NCBI GenBank assembly: GCA_947589305.1
Contig: CANQAP010000001.1
Coordinates: 186,001-250,000 of the forward strand
DNA from: an uncultured Lachnospiraceae bacterium
GTDB lineage: Bacteria; Bacillota; Clostridia; Lachnospirales; Lachnospiraceae
Reading direction: 5' to 3'
Length of the DNA: 64,000 nucleotides
Shown: positions 8,239 to 16,918 of the stretch, in pieces
Position numbering within the stretch: position 1 is the stretch's first letter
How the letters are laid out: each line of letters begins with the position of its first letter
Made by a program: the position numbers and the translations under genes
Notes under the pieces: generated by a model
What the model saw: the letters and a program-made list of their open reading frames with translations, nothing else
Told to the model about the DNA's origin: nothing
The model's database searches: none

Positions 8239-10299
8239 ATGACAGCACTTACGAAATATCCACAGTCACTGGTATTTGGTTTGGATATCGGGACCAGAAG
8301 CATTGTGGGAACGGTCGGATATCGGGATATAGAGGGCTTTCATGTGGTGGCACAGTGTGTCAAGTTACATGAAACCAGAGCGATGCTTGACGGACAGATT
8401 CACGATATCGCGACGGTTGCGGAAGAAATTGCATATGTGAAGGCGGAGTTGGAATCTCAGATCGCAAGACCGTTGACGGATGTCTGTATCGCGGCGGCAG
8501 GCCGGGTATTGAAAACGGCTGTTGGAGTGGGGGAATATGAGTTTCACGATCAGACGGTAGTCAACTTGGAATATATCCATTCGTTGGAAATGCTTGGCGT
8601 GGAAAAGGCGTATGAGCAGATCGTAGAGGAAGTCGGTACGGAAGAAAAATATTACTGCGTTGGTTATACAGTGATCAAATACTATCTAAACGGTTATGAG
8701 ATCTCCAATCTGGAAAACCATAAGGCACATAAAATCAGTGGGGAAGTATTAGCGACCTTCCTTCCGGAAGAAGTGGTAGACGGTCTGTATGCAGCGGTTG
8801 AACAGGCAGGACTGAATGTGTCGAATCTGACTTTGGAACCGATTGCGGCTATGCACGTAGCCATTCCGCAGCATTATCGGCTTTTAAACATTTGTCTGGT
8901 AGATGTGGGCGCGGGAACTTCCGATATTTGCGTAGCGAAAGACGGAAGCATCATCGGTTACGGCATGATCCCATCGGCGGGCGACGAAATTACGGAGCTG
9001 ATCGTCAAAGAATATCTTGTGGATTTTAATACGGCGGAAAAGATCAAAATGATCTCGCCAAAGCGAAAATCCATGACTTATAAGGATATCATGGGGATAT
9101 CCCATAAGATCACGCCGGCGGAGGTCTATGAGCTGGTCGCTGGCGTCATCAACGAGATCACGAAAAGCGTAGCGGAAAAGATCATCGAACTCAACGGAGG
9201 CAAGTCCGTTAGCGCCGTATTTGTCGTGGGCGGCGGCGGAAAACTGCCGGATTTTACCAAGGCATTGGCAAAACAGTTGAAATTGCCGGAAGAGCGGGTT
9301 GCGCTCCGTGGAGAAGAAGTCATGGATCATATCTATATCCATGTGCCGGATGTTAAAAAAGATCCTCTGCTGGTAACGCCGATCGGTATCTGTCTGAATT
9401 ATTATGACCAGAAGAATAACTTTATTTTTGTATCGGTCAACGGTGAACGGATTAAATTATACGATAACGATCATTTGACCGTATTTGATGCTGCGATACA
9501 GCTTGGGATGAAAAACGATGCCATATTCCCGAAACGCGGTCGGGATCTGCACTATACGGTGGATGGCAAGAATCGGTTTGTCAGAGGCCGTCAGGGTGAG
9601 GCGGCAGTGATTTCCATCAATGGGCATGAGTCATCGATCAATGCTTCCATAGCGGCGAATGACCAGATCCGGATCTCGGAATCAACCATGGGTGAGGATG
9701 CGGTACTGACGTTGGGACAAATTCCGGAGTTTACCAAAACGATAACCTTTTACGTCAATGACAAAGAGGTATCTTGCCCGAAATTTGTGGATGTCAACGG
9801 CAAGCTGGAATCCGAGTATTATCAGATTCAGGATCAGGATCAGATTCAGATCCGGGGATATTATACATTGGAACAGTTATTGACCTTCATGGATGTAAGA
9901 CCGGAGGGAAAAATCTATGTCAATCGGGAGCCGGCGACATCGGATACGAAGATCTATGAGAACTTTAAAGTCCACTGGACCGAAGACCTGCAATATGCTG
10001 ATTTGGAGCCGGAGGAAGAGACCGCATCCGGCAATGACGCTCCTGAGCGGCAGCCGGAAGAACCTGCGCGGGATCAAGCGGAGGCTTTGACGCGGACGAT
10101 TACCGTAACGGCGAATGATACGACCTATCAACTGACCGGAAAAGATCATTATGTCTTTGTGGAGATATTTGATGTGATGAATTTTGATACGTCCAAGGTG
10201 CAGGGCAAAGAATTGGTCATGCTTCTGAATGATAAAAAAGCAGAGCATTTTGATGAGCTGCAAAACGGAGATCAAATAAAAATCTATTGGAGGAATTAA
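8239..10299 (+). CDS. FtsA/PilM-family actin-like ATPase with long C-terminal extension
   Basis: This is a 686-residue protein. Residues 10-385 are an FtsA-type actin fold: the phosphate-1 motif GLDIGTRSIVG (14-24), an SHS2 subdomain, phosphate-2 motif VDVGAGTSDI (near 221), and the adenosine motif VVGGGGKLPD (near 331). Residues about 395-686 are an extra region of strand-rich units containing 'VNG' and 'xxQIxI' turns, the last ending NGDQIKIYW. The shape resembles repeated beta-grasp domains. FtsA normally ends near residue 420 with an amphipathic membrane helix, which is not seen here. No ftsZ is adjacent. CAGGAGG precedes the ATG. A structural or division role is inferred from the family; this is probably a clostridial FtsA-like paralogue, not necessarily canonical FtsA. 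Confidence 0.8.
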   Translation: MTALTKYPQSLVFGLDIGTRSIVGTVGYRDIEGFHVVAQCVKLHETRAMLDGQIHDIATVAEEIAYVKAELESQIARPLTDVCIAAAGRVLKTAVGVGEYEFHDQTVVNLEYIHSLEMLGVEKAYEQIVEEVGTEEKYYCVGYTVIKYYLNGYEISNLENHKAHKISGEVLATFLPEEVVDGLYAAVEQAGLNVSNLTLEPIAAMHVAIPQHYRLLNICLVDVGAGTSDICVAKDGSIIGYGMIPSAGDEITELIVKEYLVDFNTAEKIKMISPKRKSMTYKDIMGISHKITPAEVYELVAGVINEITKSVAEKIIELNGGKSVSAVFVVGGGGKLPDFTKALAKQLKLPEERVALRGEEVMDHIYIHVPDVKKDPLLVTPIGICLNYYDQKNNFIFVSVNGERIKLYDNDHLTVFDAAIQLGMKNDAIFPKRGRDLHYTVDGKNRFVRGRQGEAAVISINGHESSINASIAANDQIRISESTMGEDAVLTLGQIPEFTKTITFYVNDKEVSCPKFVDVNGKLESEYYQIQDQDQIQIRGYYTLEQLLTFMDVRPEGKIYVNREPATSDTKIYENFKVHWTEDLQYADLEPEEETASGNDAPERQPEEPARDQAEALTRTITVTANDTTYQLTGKDHYVFVEIFDVMNFDTSKVQGKELVMLLNDKKAEHFDELQNGDQIKIYWRN

Positions 10300-10302
10300 T
10301 GA

Positions 10303-12009
10303 ATGTTAGATGAAAGACTCATAGAGCAGCAGCATGCTCAAATGAAATTTCATCGGATTTTGTACGGTATACTGATCGCGTTTTTGTTTATCGTGTATTG
10401 CAGCGATACGAAAGCGGCGACCGTTGATTATATCTGGGTATTGGCGGGAACGGTAGTACTGGGAGCGGCAGAGGGGATGCTGTCTAAATGTGTGTTTTGG
10501 AATCGTTTATCCATACTATGCAGTTTTACATTTGTTCTATATGCGTTCTATTTGCTCATGGTATACCGCCTGCATAATCAGAATATCTATCTGACGATCG
10601 GGCTGGCAGCCTTGATGCTGACATTTATGTTTGAATTTTCCTATTACCGAGGCATCAGCGACACGTTTCGCAATATAACCGGTCTGTTGGCATTGATGCT
10701 GCCGACACTGGTTTGTACGGTTTTGTATTTTGCCGCGCACGGCGTCAGCGTGACCGGTTTCTTATTGTTACTGGCATACGGCATGGTTTTGATCTTTGAT
10801 ATTTGTCTGGTGCGGCTGTTTTATTTCAATGAACACCAGCTTACCAATCAGATGAACCTGCTATTGTCCGAACTGGACGATATGGAAGACAGCAATGAGG
10901 AATTGACCACTTTTAAAAACCGAGTCCAAAAGGTCAATGAAGAATTAAATCTGCAAAAGGTTCAACTCGGGGAGATGAATAAACAGATCCAGCAGTCCAA
11001 CCATGAGCTGGCGATTCAGGCTGAGATCCTGAAATTCATTAACGGCTCGTTTTCCTTGGATATACCGGCTGTGATGGATTATACCATAGATGTGATCATG
11101 CGGGTACGAAATGCGGAATTCTGTGCCATCTATATCGACCGCAATGTTTGTTATAATAAGTCCACCATCACAAAATGTATCTGCACATCGAATCCGCGAC
11201 TGAAAAAAGTACCGGAGCTGGAACGTATCTTTCAGGAAGCTCCGTCAGACGAAGACGGTCATTTTGTCATTAACAATTTCCCATCCGAACAGTTTCCGGC
11301 GATTTCCCAAACAAAAGTAGTCACGCTTTTAGTGCTTCCTTTAGTGCTGGACGGTGAAAAGTACGGAGTCATCGTCAGCGGTTCCAAGCAGGAAAAAGTA
11401 TTCGATGATTACATCGCATTTTATAAAATCATCATCCCACAGTTTAATTTGGCTATCCATAATATCAAAATGTATGCCCAGATGCGGCATATCGCCCAGA
11501 CAGACGGCTTAACCGGCATCCATAACCGCGTATATTTCAATAAATTGTTTGCCGAGCAGGCAAAGAAGACGGTGATGAATCAGGAATCGCTGACCGTAGC
11601 GTTGTTTGACATTGATAAATTCAAACGGATCAATGATACGTACGGGCATTTAGTCGGTGATGAAGTGATCAAGAAAATTGCACAGATCGCGGCGGAACAT
11701 ATCGAGGACTTAGATCTGGGATTTATCTGTCGATATGGCGGAGAGGAGTTCGTGATCGCGCTTCCCAATATGGGAATCGACCGGGCGCTCCCGATCATCC
11801 AAAACCTGCATCATGAGATCGCAACCACTGTCGTGGAGGCATACGGGCAGACGGTGACCATGAATGTCAGTATCGGAGTGTCCGCTTATCCGGCTCTGTG
11901 TGATGATGTGAACCAACTGATCAAGCGGGCGGATTGGTCTATGTACTATGCCAAAGAGCATGGCAGGGGGCAGATCAAGGTGGACGGACCGGAAGTACAG
12001 CGGAATTAA
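10303..12009 (+). CDS. Membrane diguanylate cyclase (GGDEF domain)
   Basis: A 568-residue protein predicted to make cyclic di-GMP from two GTP. There are about six membrane segments (residues 18-185), a coiled coil (about 187-245), a GAF-like sensor region (about 245-390) and a GGDEF domain (about 400-560). The active-site motif is RYGGEEF near residue 478, which is competent for catalysis. The allosteric I-site (RxxD five residues before) is absent, as that position reads LxxG. It starts 3 bp after the FtsA-like gene with AGGAGG overlapping its end, so the two are co-transcribed and translation may be coupled. Confidence 0.92.
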   Translation: MLDERLIEQQHAQMKFHRILYGILIAFLFIVYCSDTKAATVDYIWVLAGTVVLGAAEGMLSKCVFWNRLSILCSFTFVLYAFYLLMVYRLHNQNIYLTIGLAALMLTFMFEFSYYRGISDTFRNITGLLALMLPTLVCTVLYFAAHGVSVTGFLLLLAYGMVLIFDICLVRLFYFNEHQLTNQMNLLLSELDDMEDSNEELTTFKNRVQKVNEELNLQKVQLGEMNKQIQQSNHELAIQAEILKFINGSFSLDIPAVMDYTIDVIMRVRNAEFCAIYIDRNVCYNKSTITKCICTSNPRLKKVPELERIFQEAPSDEDGHFVINNFPSEQFPAISQTKVVTLLVLPLVLDGEKYGVIVSGSKQEKVFDDYIAFYKIIIPQFNLAIHNIKMYAQMRHIAQTDGLTGIHNRVYFNKLFAEQAKKTVMNQESLTVALFDIDKFKRINDTYGHLVGDEVIKKIAQIAAEHIEDLDLGFICRYGGEEFVIALPNMGIDRALPIIQNLHHEIATTVVEAYGQTVTMNVSIGVSAYPALCDDVNQLIKRADWSMYYAKEHGRGQIKVDGPEVQRN

Positions 12010-12044
12010 TCACGCGAAAAAGGTAATTTTTTTCCATTTGCGTA

Positions 12045-12073
12045 TTGTATGCAATTACCGGAATTGTTATAAT
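12045..12073 (+). promoter_or_regulatory. Sigma-A promoter for pta-ackA
   Basis: TTGTAT at 12045-12050 and TATAAT at 12068-12073 with a 17-bp spacer, 34 bp before the pta start. Confidence 0.6.
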
Positions 12074-12106
12074 AAACTGAGGATATTGGAAAGGAGATAT
12101 TGGGCA

Positions 12107-13111
12107 GTGGGGTTTATAGATACGATAAAAGAACGGGCGAAGCAAAAGAAAATGACGATCGTCCTGCCGGAAACAAGTGACAGGAGAACGGTGATCGCCG
12201 CTCACAAAGTTTTGGAGGAAGGGCTTGCCAACATCATACTGATCGGCAATCAAAAAGAGATATTGAATACGGCGGAAGGTTTGGATTTGAGCAAAGCCAC
12301 GTTTGTGGATCCGCAGCATTGCGAAAAACTGGAAGAATATGCACAATTATTGGCAGATATCCGAAAAAGTAAGGGGATGACCGTTGAGGAAGCACGGGAG
12401 ATTCTGTTGACAAATCCGTTGTTTATGGGCTGTATCATGGTAAAAGCCAACGATGCGGACGGAATGGTGGCAGGTGCGATTCATTCTTCTGCCAACGTCC
12501 TGCGTGCAGCGTTGCAGACTTTAAAAACCGCGCCGAATATTAAATTAGTTTCGGCATTCTTTTTGGTAGTGGTTCCGAATTGCGATATGGGGGCAGACGG
12601 TACCTTTATCTTTGCGGATGCCGGATTGAATCAGTCGCCGAATGCTGAGGAGATCGCTTACATAGCGGAGAGTTCCGCACAGTCGTTTCGGTTATTGGTG
12701 GAGAAGGAACCAATCGTTGCCATGTTGTCGCATTCGACAAAAGGCAGCGCCAAGCATCCGGAGGTCGATAAGATGGTGGAGGCGGCACGGCTGGCAAAAG
12801 AACTGGATCCGCAGCTCCGTGTAGACGGTGAATTGCAGTCCGATGCGGCAATCGTACCGGAAGTGGCAAAAGCAAAAGCTCCGGACAGTGATGTGGCAGG
12901 AAAGGCAAATGTACTGGTATTTCCGGATTTGGATGCAGGTAATATCGGATATAAGCTGGTTCAGCGTCTGGCAAAAGCAGAAGCATATGGACCAATCACG
13001 CAGGGGATCGCAAAACCGGTAAATGATCTGTCCCGCGGATGCTGTGCCGACGATATCGTAGGTGTGATCGCCATCACGGCGGTACAGGCTCAGGCACAAC
13101 AAAACCGGTAG
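12107..13111 (+). CDS. pta: Phosphate acetyltransferase
   Basis: A 334-residue enzyme that converts acetyl-CoA and phosphate to acetyl phosphate and CoA; with AckA it yields ATP and acetate in fermentation. The single-domain short form is seen, beginning MGFIDTIKERA and containing the PTA_PTB signatures around SAFFLVVVPN, VAMLSHSTKGS and DGELQSDAA. The start is GTG at 12107, which fits AAGGAG at 12091 and the family length of about 330; a longer in-frame reading upstream would cross the promoter. It is 14 bp upstream of ackA in one operon. Confidence 0.96.
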   Translation: MGFIDTIKERAKQKKMTIVLPETSDRRTVIAAHKVLEEGLANIILIGNQKEILNTAEGLDLSKATFVDPQHCEKLEEYAQLLADIRKSKGMTVEEAREILLTNPLFMGCIMVKANDADGMVAGAIHSSANVLRAALQTLKTAPNIKLVSAFFLVVVPNCDMGADGTFIFADAGLNQSPNAEEIAYIAESSAQSFRLLVEKEPIVAMLSHSTKGSAKHPEVDKMVEAARLAKELDPQLRVDGELQSDAAIVPEVAKAKAPDSDVAGKANVLVFPDLDAGNIGYKLVQRLAKAEAYGPITQGIAKPVNDLSRGCCADDIVGVIAITAVQAQAQQNR

Positions 13112-13125
13112 GAGGATAACAGACG

Positions 13126-14322
13126 ATGAATATATTGGTGATTAATTGCGGGAGTTCCTCACTGAAATATCAGTTGATCGATTCCGTTACGGAACAGGTG
13201 ATGGCAAAAGGCTTATGCGAACGCATTCGTATCGACGGGCGACTAAAGCATGTGCCGTCCGGCAGGGGACCGGTCGAATTGGAAGCTCCGATGCCGGATC
13301 ATACGGCTGCGGTCGAGTTGGTCCTTCAGATGCTTACGGATCCGCAATACGGAGTCATTGGCTCTTTAGATGAGATCGGAGCGGTCGGTCATCGGATCGT
13401 ACACGGGGGCGAAAAATTTGCTTCTTCTACACGTATCACGGATGAAGTAATACAGGCGATCACGGAATGCAATGATCTGGCACCGCTACATAATCCGGCA
13501 AATTTGATCGGGATCGCATCCTGTAAAAAGTTGATGCCGCAGGTTCCGATGGTTGCGGTCTTTGATACCGCATTTCATCAGACAATGCCGGAACGGGCAT
13601 ATTTATACGGAATTCCATATGAATATTATGAAAAATATAAGATCCGGAAATACGGATTTCATGGCACCAGCCATAGTTTTGTGTCCAAGCATACGGCGGA
13701 ACTGCTTGGTCGGGATGTGAAAGAATTGCGTACGATCGTTTGTCACTTGGGAAACGGTGCCAGTATCTGTGCCGTTCAAAACGGTGTCTCCGTGGATACC
13801 AGTATGGGACTGACGCCGCTGGACGGTTTGGTAATGGGAACCCGAAGCGGTACGATCGATCCTGCCGTGATCGAATTTATCGCGCAGAAAGAGCAGCGTT
13901 CCCTTTCGGATGTGATGAATATTCTGAATAAGGAATCCGGTGTTGCAGGTGTATCCGGCGTTTCCAGTGATTTTCGGGATTTGGAAACGGCGATCGATCA
14001 GGGGAATGCCCGGGCAAAGAAAGCTATGGATCTGTTCTGTTACCGGGTGGCGCAGTATATCGGATCCTATACGGCAGTGATGAACGGCGTGGATGCGATC
14101 GCGTTTACCGCAGGTGTCGGTGAAAACAATGCGACGGCAAGAGCCGGTATCTGCCAGTATCTCGGATACTTAGGAGTGAAGTTGGACCCGGAACGGAATC
14201 GTGTACGTGGCGAGGATGCAGTGATCTCAACAGACGATTCCCGTATACCGGTTTTGGTGGTGCCGACAAATGAGGAATTGGCGATTGCCCGTGAGACGGC
14301 AGCACTGGTTCAGGGACAATAG
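13126..14322 (+). CDS. ackA: Acetate kinase
   Basis: A 398-residue ASKHA-fold kinase that transfers phosphate from acetyl phosphate to ADP. The signature NCGSSSLKYQ is at residues 6-15, with HRIVHGG, FDTAFHQTMP, the catalytic-site segment FHGTSH, HLGNGAS and GTRSGTIDP all present. AGGAGG precedes the ATG, and a strong terminator follows, closing the pta-ackA operon. Confidence 0.98.
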   Translation: MNILVINCGSSSLKYQLIDSVTEQVMAKGLCERIRIDGRLKHVPSGRGPVELEAPMPDHTAAVELVLQMLTDPQYGVIGSLDEIGAVGHRIVHGGEKFASSTRITDEVIQAITECNDLAPLHNPANLIGIASCKKLMPQVPMVAVFDTAFHQTMPERAYLYGIPYEYYEKYKIRKYGFHGTSHSFVSKHTAELLGRDVKELRTIVCHLGNGASICAVQNGVSVDTSMGLTPLDGLVMGTRSGTIDPAVIEFIAQKEQRSLSDVMNILNKESGVAGVSGVSSDFRDLETAIDQGNARAKKAMDLFCYRVAQYIGSYTAVMNGVDAIAFTAGVGENNATARAGICQYLGYLGVKLDPERNRVRGEDAVISTDDSRIPVLVVPTNEELAIARETAALVQGQ

Positions 14323-14347
14323 CGGAAGACGATCCTATATAGAATAA

Positions 14348-14376
14348 AAAGAAAGGCATGGAATGCCTTTCTTTTT
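14348..14376 (+). terminator. Rho-independent terminator of pta-ackA
   Basis: A 12-bp perfect stem (14348-14359 with 14363-14374), triloop GGA, and T-rich tail, 25 bp after the ackA stop. Confidence 0.92.
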
Positions 14377-14432
14377 ATATTGTTTGCATATTTGATGTGT
14401 GCGAACGATTTCTAAAACAGCACGGACAAAAT

Positions 14433-14460
14433 TTGACAGACAGGTAAAAAATGGTATAAT
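14433..14460 (+). promoter_or_regulatory. Strong sigma-A promoter for a structured RNA and/or the ABC operon
   Basis: Perfect TTGACA (14433-14438) and perfect TATAAT (14455-14460), 16-bp spacer. The first downstream coding start is 260 bp away, so the transcript begins with a long untranslated stretch. Confidence 0.75.
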
Positions 14461-14466
14461 AATCTT

Positions 14467-14640
14467 GTCGATAAATGCTAATATACGGTGGATTGTGTAA
14501 CCCGACGATCTGATAGGGTCTGCCAAATTTTTTCATCCAAAACGGGCAATGCACAGTCAATAAACGTATATTGCGAACGTTGATAAGGGAGAAGCGGTAA
14601 ATGAGGTCAATGAAATTTGGCAGCCATATCAATCATTTTT
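14467..14640 (+). ncRNA. Structured RNA candidate, class not recognised
   Basis: This stretch has no credible ORF but can fold into a rod. Bases 14507-14530 pair with 14614-14635 through 21 base pairs interrupted by one mismatch and two single-base bulges, including an uninterrupted 11-bp helix (14520-14530 with 14614-14624). The enclosed 83 nt hold a large internal loop and an 8-bp terminal hairpin with one mismatch (AACGT/ACGTT, near 14560-14585). A smaller 5' hairpin is closed by GTCG/CGAC (14467-14470, 14503-14506). TTTT follows the rod directly at 14637-14640. The topology recalls 6S RNA, but no family-specific sequence was recognised; it could also be a cis-acting leader of the ABC operon. 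TTGGCA and AATAAT at 14618-14646 could form a second promoter for that operon. Confidence 0.45.
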
Positions 14641-14669
14641 AATAATTAAGATACTAGTTTCAATTACCC

Positions 14670-14695
14670 ATGGGGGAGGGTGGTTGCTCCCCCAT
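14670..14695 (+). other. GC-rich hairpin upstream of the ABC operon
   Basis: A perfect 9-bp stem, ATGGGGGAG paired with CTCCCCCAT, around an 8-nt loop. No T tract follows, so it is not a standard terminator. It ends 28 bp before the first start codon and could stabilise the message or attenuate expression. Function unknown. Confidence 0.5.
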
Positions 14696-14722
14696 AGATC
14701 ATAAATATGTGGGAGGTCATGT

Positions 14723-15541
14723 ATGTCATATTTTATTTCCGATATTAAAAAAATGTATAAAAGCCGTCTGGTTCAAGTACAGTTGGTGATTCTTTTGCTT
14801 TTGATGCTTTGGCCGGTGATTGATATTTTGTATACAACAACTGGACCTACGCAAATTAGTTTATCACCGTTTGTGTGTTGGTTTTTGATCGCACACGATG
14901 CGTCAAATACAACATTTCATACACTTTACTGGGCATTTCCCTTGCTTTCTACCGGTATGTTATTTTTTTATGAAGAACGCTCCTCGGTGAAAGATCTGTT
15001 GGTGATCCGAAAGGGATGGAGAAGTTATTATCTTTCAAAGACTGCCGTTACCTTTGTGACAACGTTTGTGAATTTTTTTGTTGCTTTTACTGTGAATTTT
15101 CTGCTTGTTTATGCTGTGCTGTCCCGATTTATTTCATTAGAAAATGAGTTTTTGCCTAATTATTTTCCAAAAGAAGGCATGTTTTCCTATCCGGTCTTTG
15201 AACACAGCCGGATCGCATATATCTTTTTTTACAGCTTTCTGAATTCTTTGGCGATGGCATTGTATGCCTTGCTGGTATTTGCGTTCCATGCGATCGTGAA
15301 ACTGAAAAATCAATATGTGGTCATGGTGTCGTCCGTACTGGGGTTATATGTGCTGCATTATCTGAATGCACTGAACACCAGTAATGTCATGAATTTAGAT
15401 GTCATTTTACAGCCCATGGCGGCATCTGCTTTGACATCAATCATAAAAACAGAGGATGTCATAAGCGTTTTCCGATTATTTATCCTGATCGTTCTAGCGT
15501 TGATCGTGGTCGGCTATCTGCGGAATCGGGAGTCGTTATAA
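14723..15541 (+). CDS. ABC-2-type transporter membrane protein (first of the module)
   Basis: A 272-residue protein with about six predicted membrane segments (around residues 18-40, 58-80, 103-132, 168-190, 196-218 and 248-267) and a polar stretch at about 138-160. This is the layout of ABC-2 permeases, but no diagnostic motif is recognised. GGGAGG precedes the ATG by 6 bp. It is followed by an ATPase and two further membrane proteins, so it is probably one of several permease subunits of a single exporter. The DNA here is visibly richer in T than that of the flanking core genes. The substrate is unknown. Confidence 0.65.
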   Translation: MSYFISDIKKMYKSRLVQVQLVILLLLMLWPVIDILYTTTGPTQISLSPFVCWFLIAHDASNTTFHTLYWAFPLLSTGMLFFYEERSSVKDLLVIRKGWRSYYLSKTAVTFVTTFVNFFVAFTVNFLLVYAVLSRFISLENEFLPNYFPKEGMFSYPVFEHSRIAYIFFYSFLNSLAMALYALLVFAFHAIVKLKNQYVVMVSSVLGLYVLHYLNALNTSNVMNLDVILQPMAASALTSIIKTEDVISVFRLFILIVLALIVVGYLRNRESL

Positions 15542-15626
15542 GAAACTCCATGTAATGCGTATCTTCCGTCACTTTTGGCAGGTGACAACTCTAAAAATAT
15601 ATTGATCAAAAAGGAGTAAAACGATT

Positions 15627-16256
15627 ATGAAAATCAAAGTAGAACATCTTACAAAAAAAATCAGAGGAACAATGGTACTTGAGGATATTAATTTGGAGTT
15701 TTCCAGCGGTCATATCTATGGGATTGTCGGCAAGAACGGAAGTGGAAAAACTATGCTGTTACGGGCGATCGCCGGCTTGATTCAACCGACGGACGGAAAA
15801 GTTCTTATTGATGATCAAGAGCTGAATCACAGGCTCACGTTTCCGCCGGATATGGGTATGATCATTGAAAAACCGGAATTTCTCAACCATTTGACCGGTT
15901 TGGAAAATTTAAAACTCTTAGCGGATATTAAGCATGTGGTTTCGGTGGATGAGATTCGATCCTATATGGAACAATTTGATTTGGATCCTAATTCAAAAAA
16001 AACCATGCGGAAGTATTCGCTTGGTATGAAACAGAAAATTGCGATCATACAGGCAATCATGGAAAAACAACAGTTATTGATCTTGGATGAACCGTTTAAT
16101 GCCTTGGATGAAGCGACCGTGGAGATGTTATATGAGATTTTTCGCGGTTTTCGTGACGAAGGTCGGCTTCTGATCCTGACGTCTCATCATGCGGAAGACA
16201 TCGAACAATTATGTGATAATGTCTGTTTTATGGAAAACGGAAAGGTAAAACGATAA
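15627..16256 (+). CDS. ABC transporter ATP-binding protein
   Basis: A 209-residue ATPase that would power the neighbouring membrane proteins. Walker A GKNGSGKT is near residues 36-43, the signature YSLGMKQ near 131, Walker B LLILDEP near 153, and the switch histidine in SHHAED near 190. It is short, lacking any C-terminal regulatory domain, as in LanF/BcrA-type peptide-export and immunity ATPases. AAGGAG precedes the ATG. The gap of 85 bp from the upstream permease holds no gene. Confidence 0.93.
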   Translation: MKIKVEHLTKKIRGTMVLEDINLEFSSGHIYGIVGKNGSGKTMLLRAIAGLIQPTDGKVLIDDQELNHRLTFPPDMGMIIEKPEFLNHLTGLENLKLLADIKHVVSVDEIRSYMEQFDLDPNSKKTMRKYSLGMKQKIAIIQAIMEKQQLLILDEPFNALDEATVEMLYEIFRGFRDEGRLLILTSHHAEDIEQLCDNVCFMENGKVKR

Positions 16257-16258
16257 TT

Positions 16259-16918
16259 ATGAAGAGGGATTGTTTAATTTTAGGATGTGTGATTGTTTTC
16301 GGAATCCTCGCTATACAGGGATCGCTTTTATCGTTTTCGTCAAGTGAGGCATTTTTTTATATGAATAGCGTAGATTATGACAAAGTATTTCTGTTCTTTA
16401 TCATTCCGGCACATATCTTCGGTATAGCATGGATCGATAAATACATACTGTATCCGTTGGTCATCCGTATCGGTAACCGCAGGAAATCCATGCTCATTTC
16501 GTGCGTATGGAAGTGGTGCTTTACATTTTTATTCTTATGTATATGGTATTCTTTTTTGATATTATTGCCAACGATAAAATTTCCGATACGGGAAACGCCG
16601 CTGTTTCAGATCGTTGAAAATTTTCCGCGTTATTTCATGGCATTGCTGATTTCAGCCAATCTTGCCACGATATTCAAGCATTCGAAAGTGCCGGCAGTGT
16701 CCAGCATGGCTCATTTTATCGCGGTACTGATTCCTTTGATTGAAATGAATGGAATCCGGCGTGCGCTTACCCTGTCGGGGTACGGACTGCATAAGTTTGG
16801 ATTTCTTTATTCATGGGTGTATATTAAAGGAAATCAAGTTTATCCGGCTTTGCTGGTGATTTTTGCCCTTACCATCGTATATTTGTTTCGGATTAGTGCC
16901 AAAAGGGATATGTTATGA
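16259..16918 (+). CDS. Membrane protein of the ABC module
   Basis: A 219-residue protein with about six predicted membrane segments. It starts 2 bp after the ATPase stop and overlaps the next gene by 4 bp (ATGA), so the three are translationally linked. No family was recognised. Position and topology suggest a permease subunit comparable to LanE/LanG-type or other ABC-2 membrane partners. There is little sequence resemblance by eye to the first membrane protein of the module. Confidence 0.6.
   Translation: MKRDCLILGCVIVFGILAIQGSLLSFSSSEAFFYMNSVDYDKVFLFFIIPAHIFGIAWIDKYILYPLVIRIGNRRKSMLISCVWKWCFTFLFLCIWYSFLILLPTIKFPIRETPLFQIVENFPRYFMALLISANLATIFKHSKVPAVSSMAHFIAVLIPLIEMNGIRRALTLSGYGLHKFGFLYSWVYIKGNQVYPALLVIFALTIVYLFRISAKRDML

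Noticed and set aside
14670-14700. GGGTGG sequence before the ABC operon, similar to part of a T-box
   Set aside because: The matching NACCGCG continuation and a specifier stem are missing, and the bases form a simple GC hairpin with its own complement.
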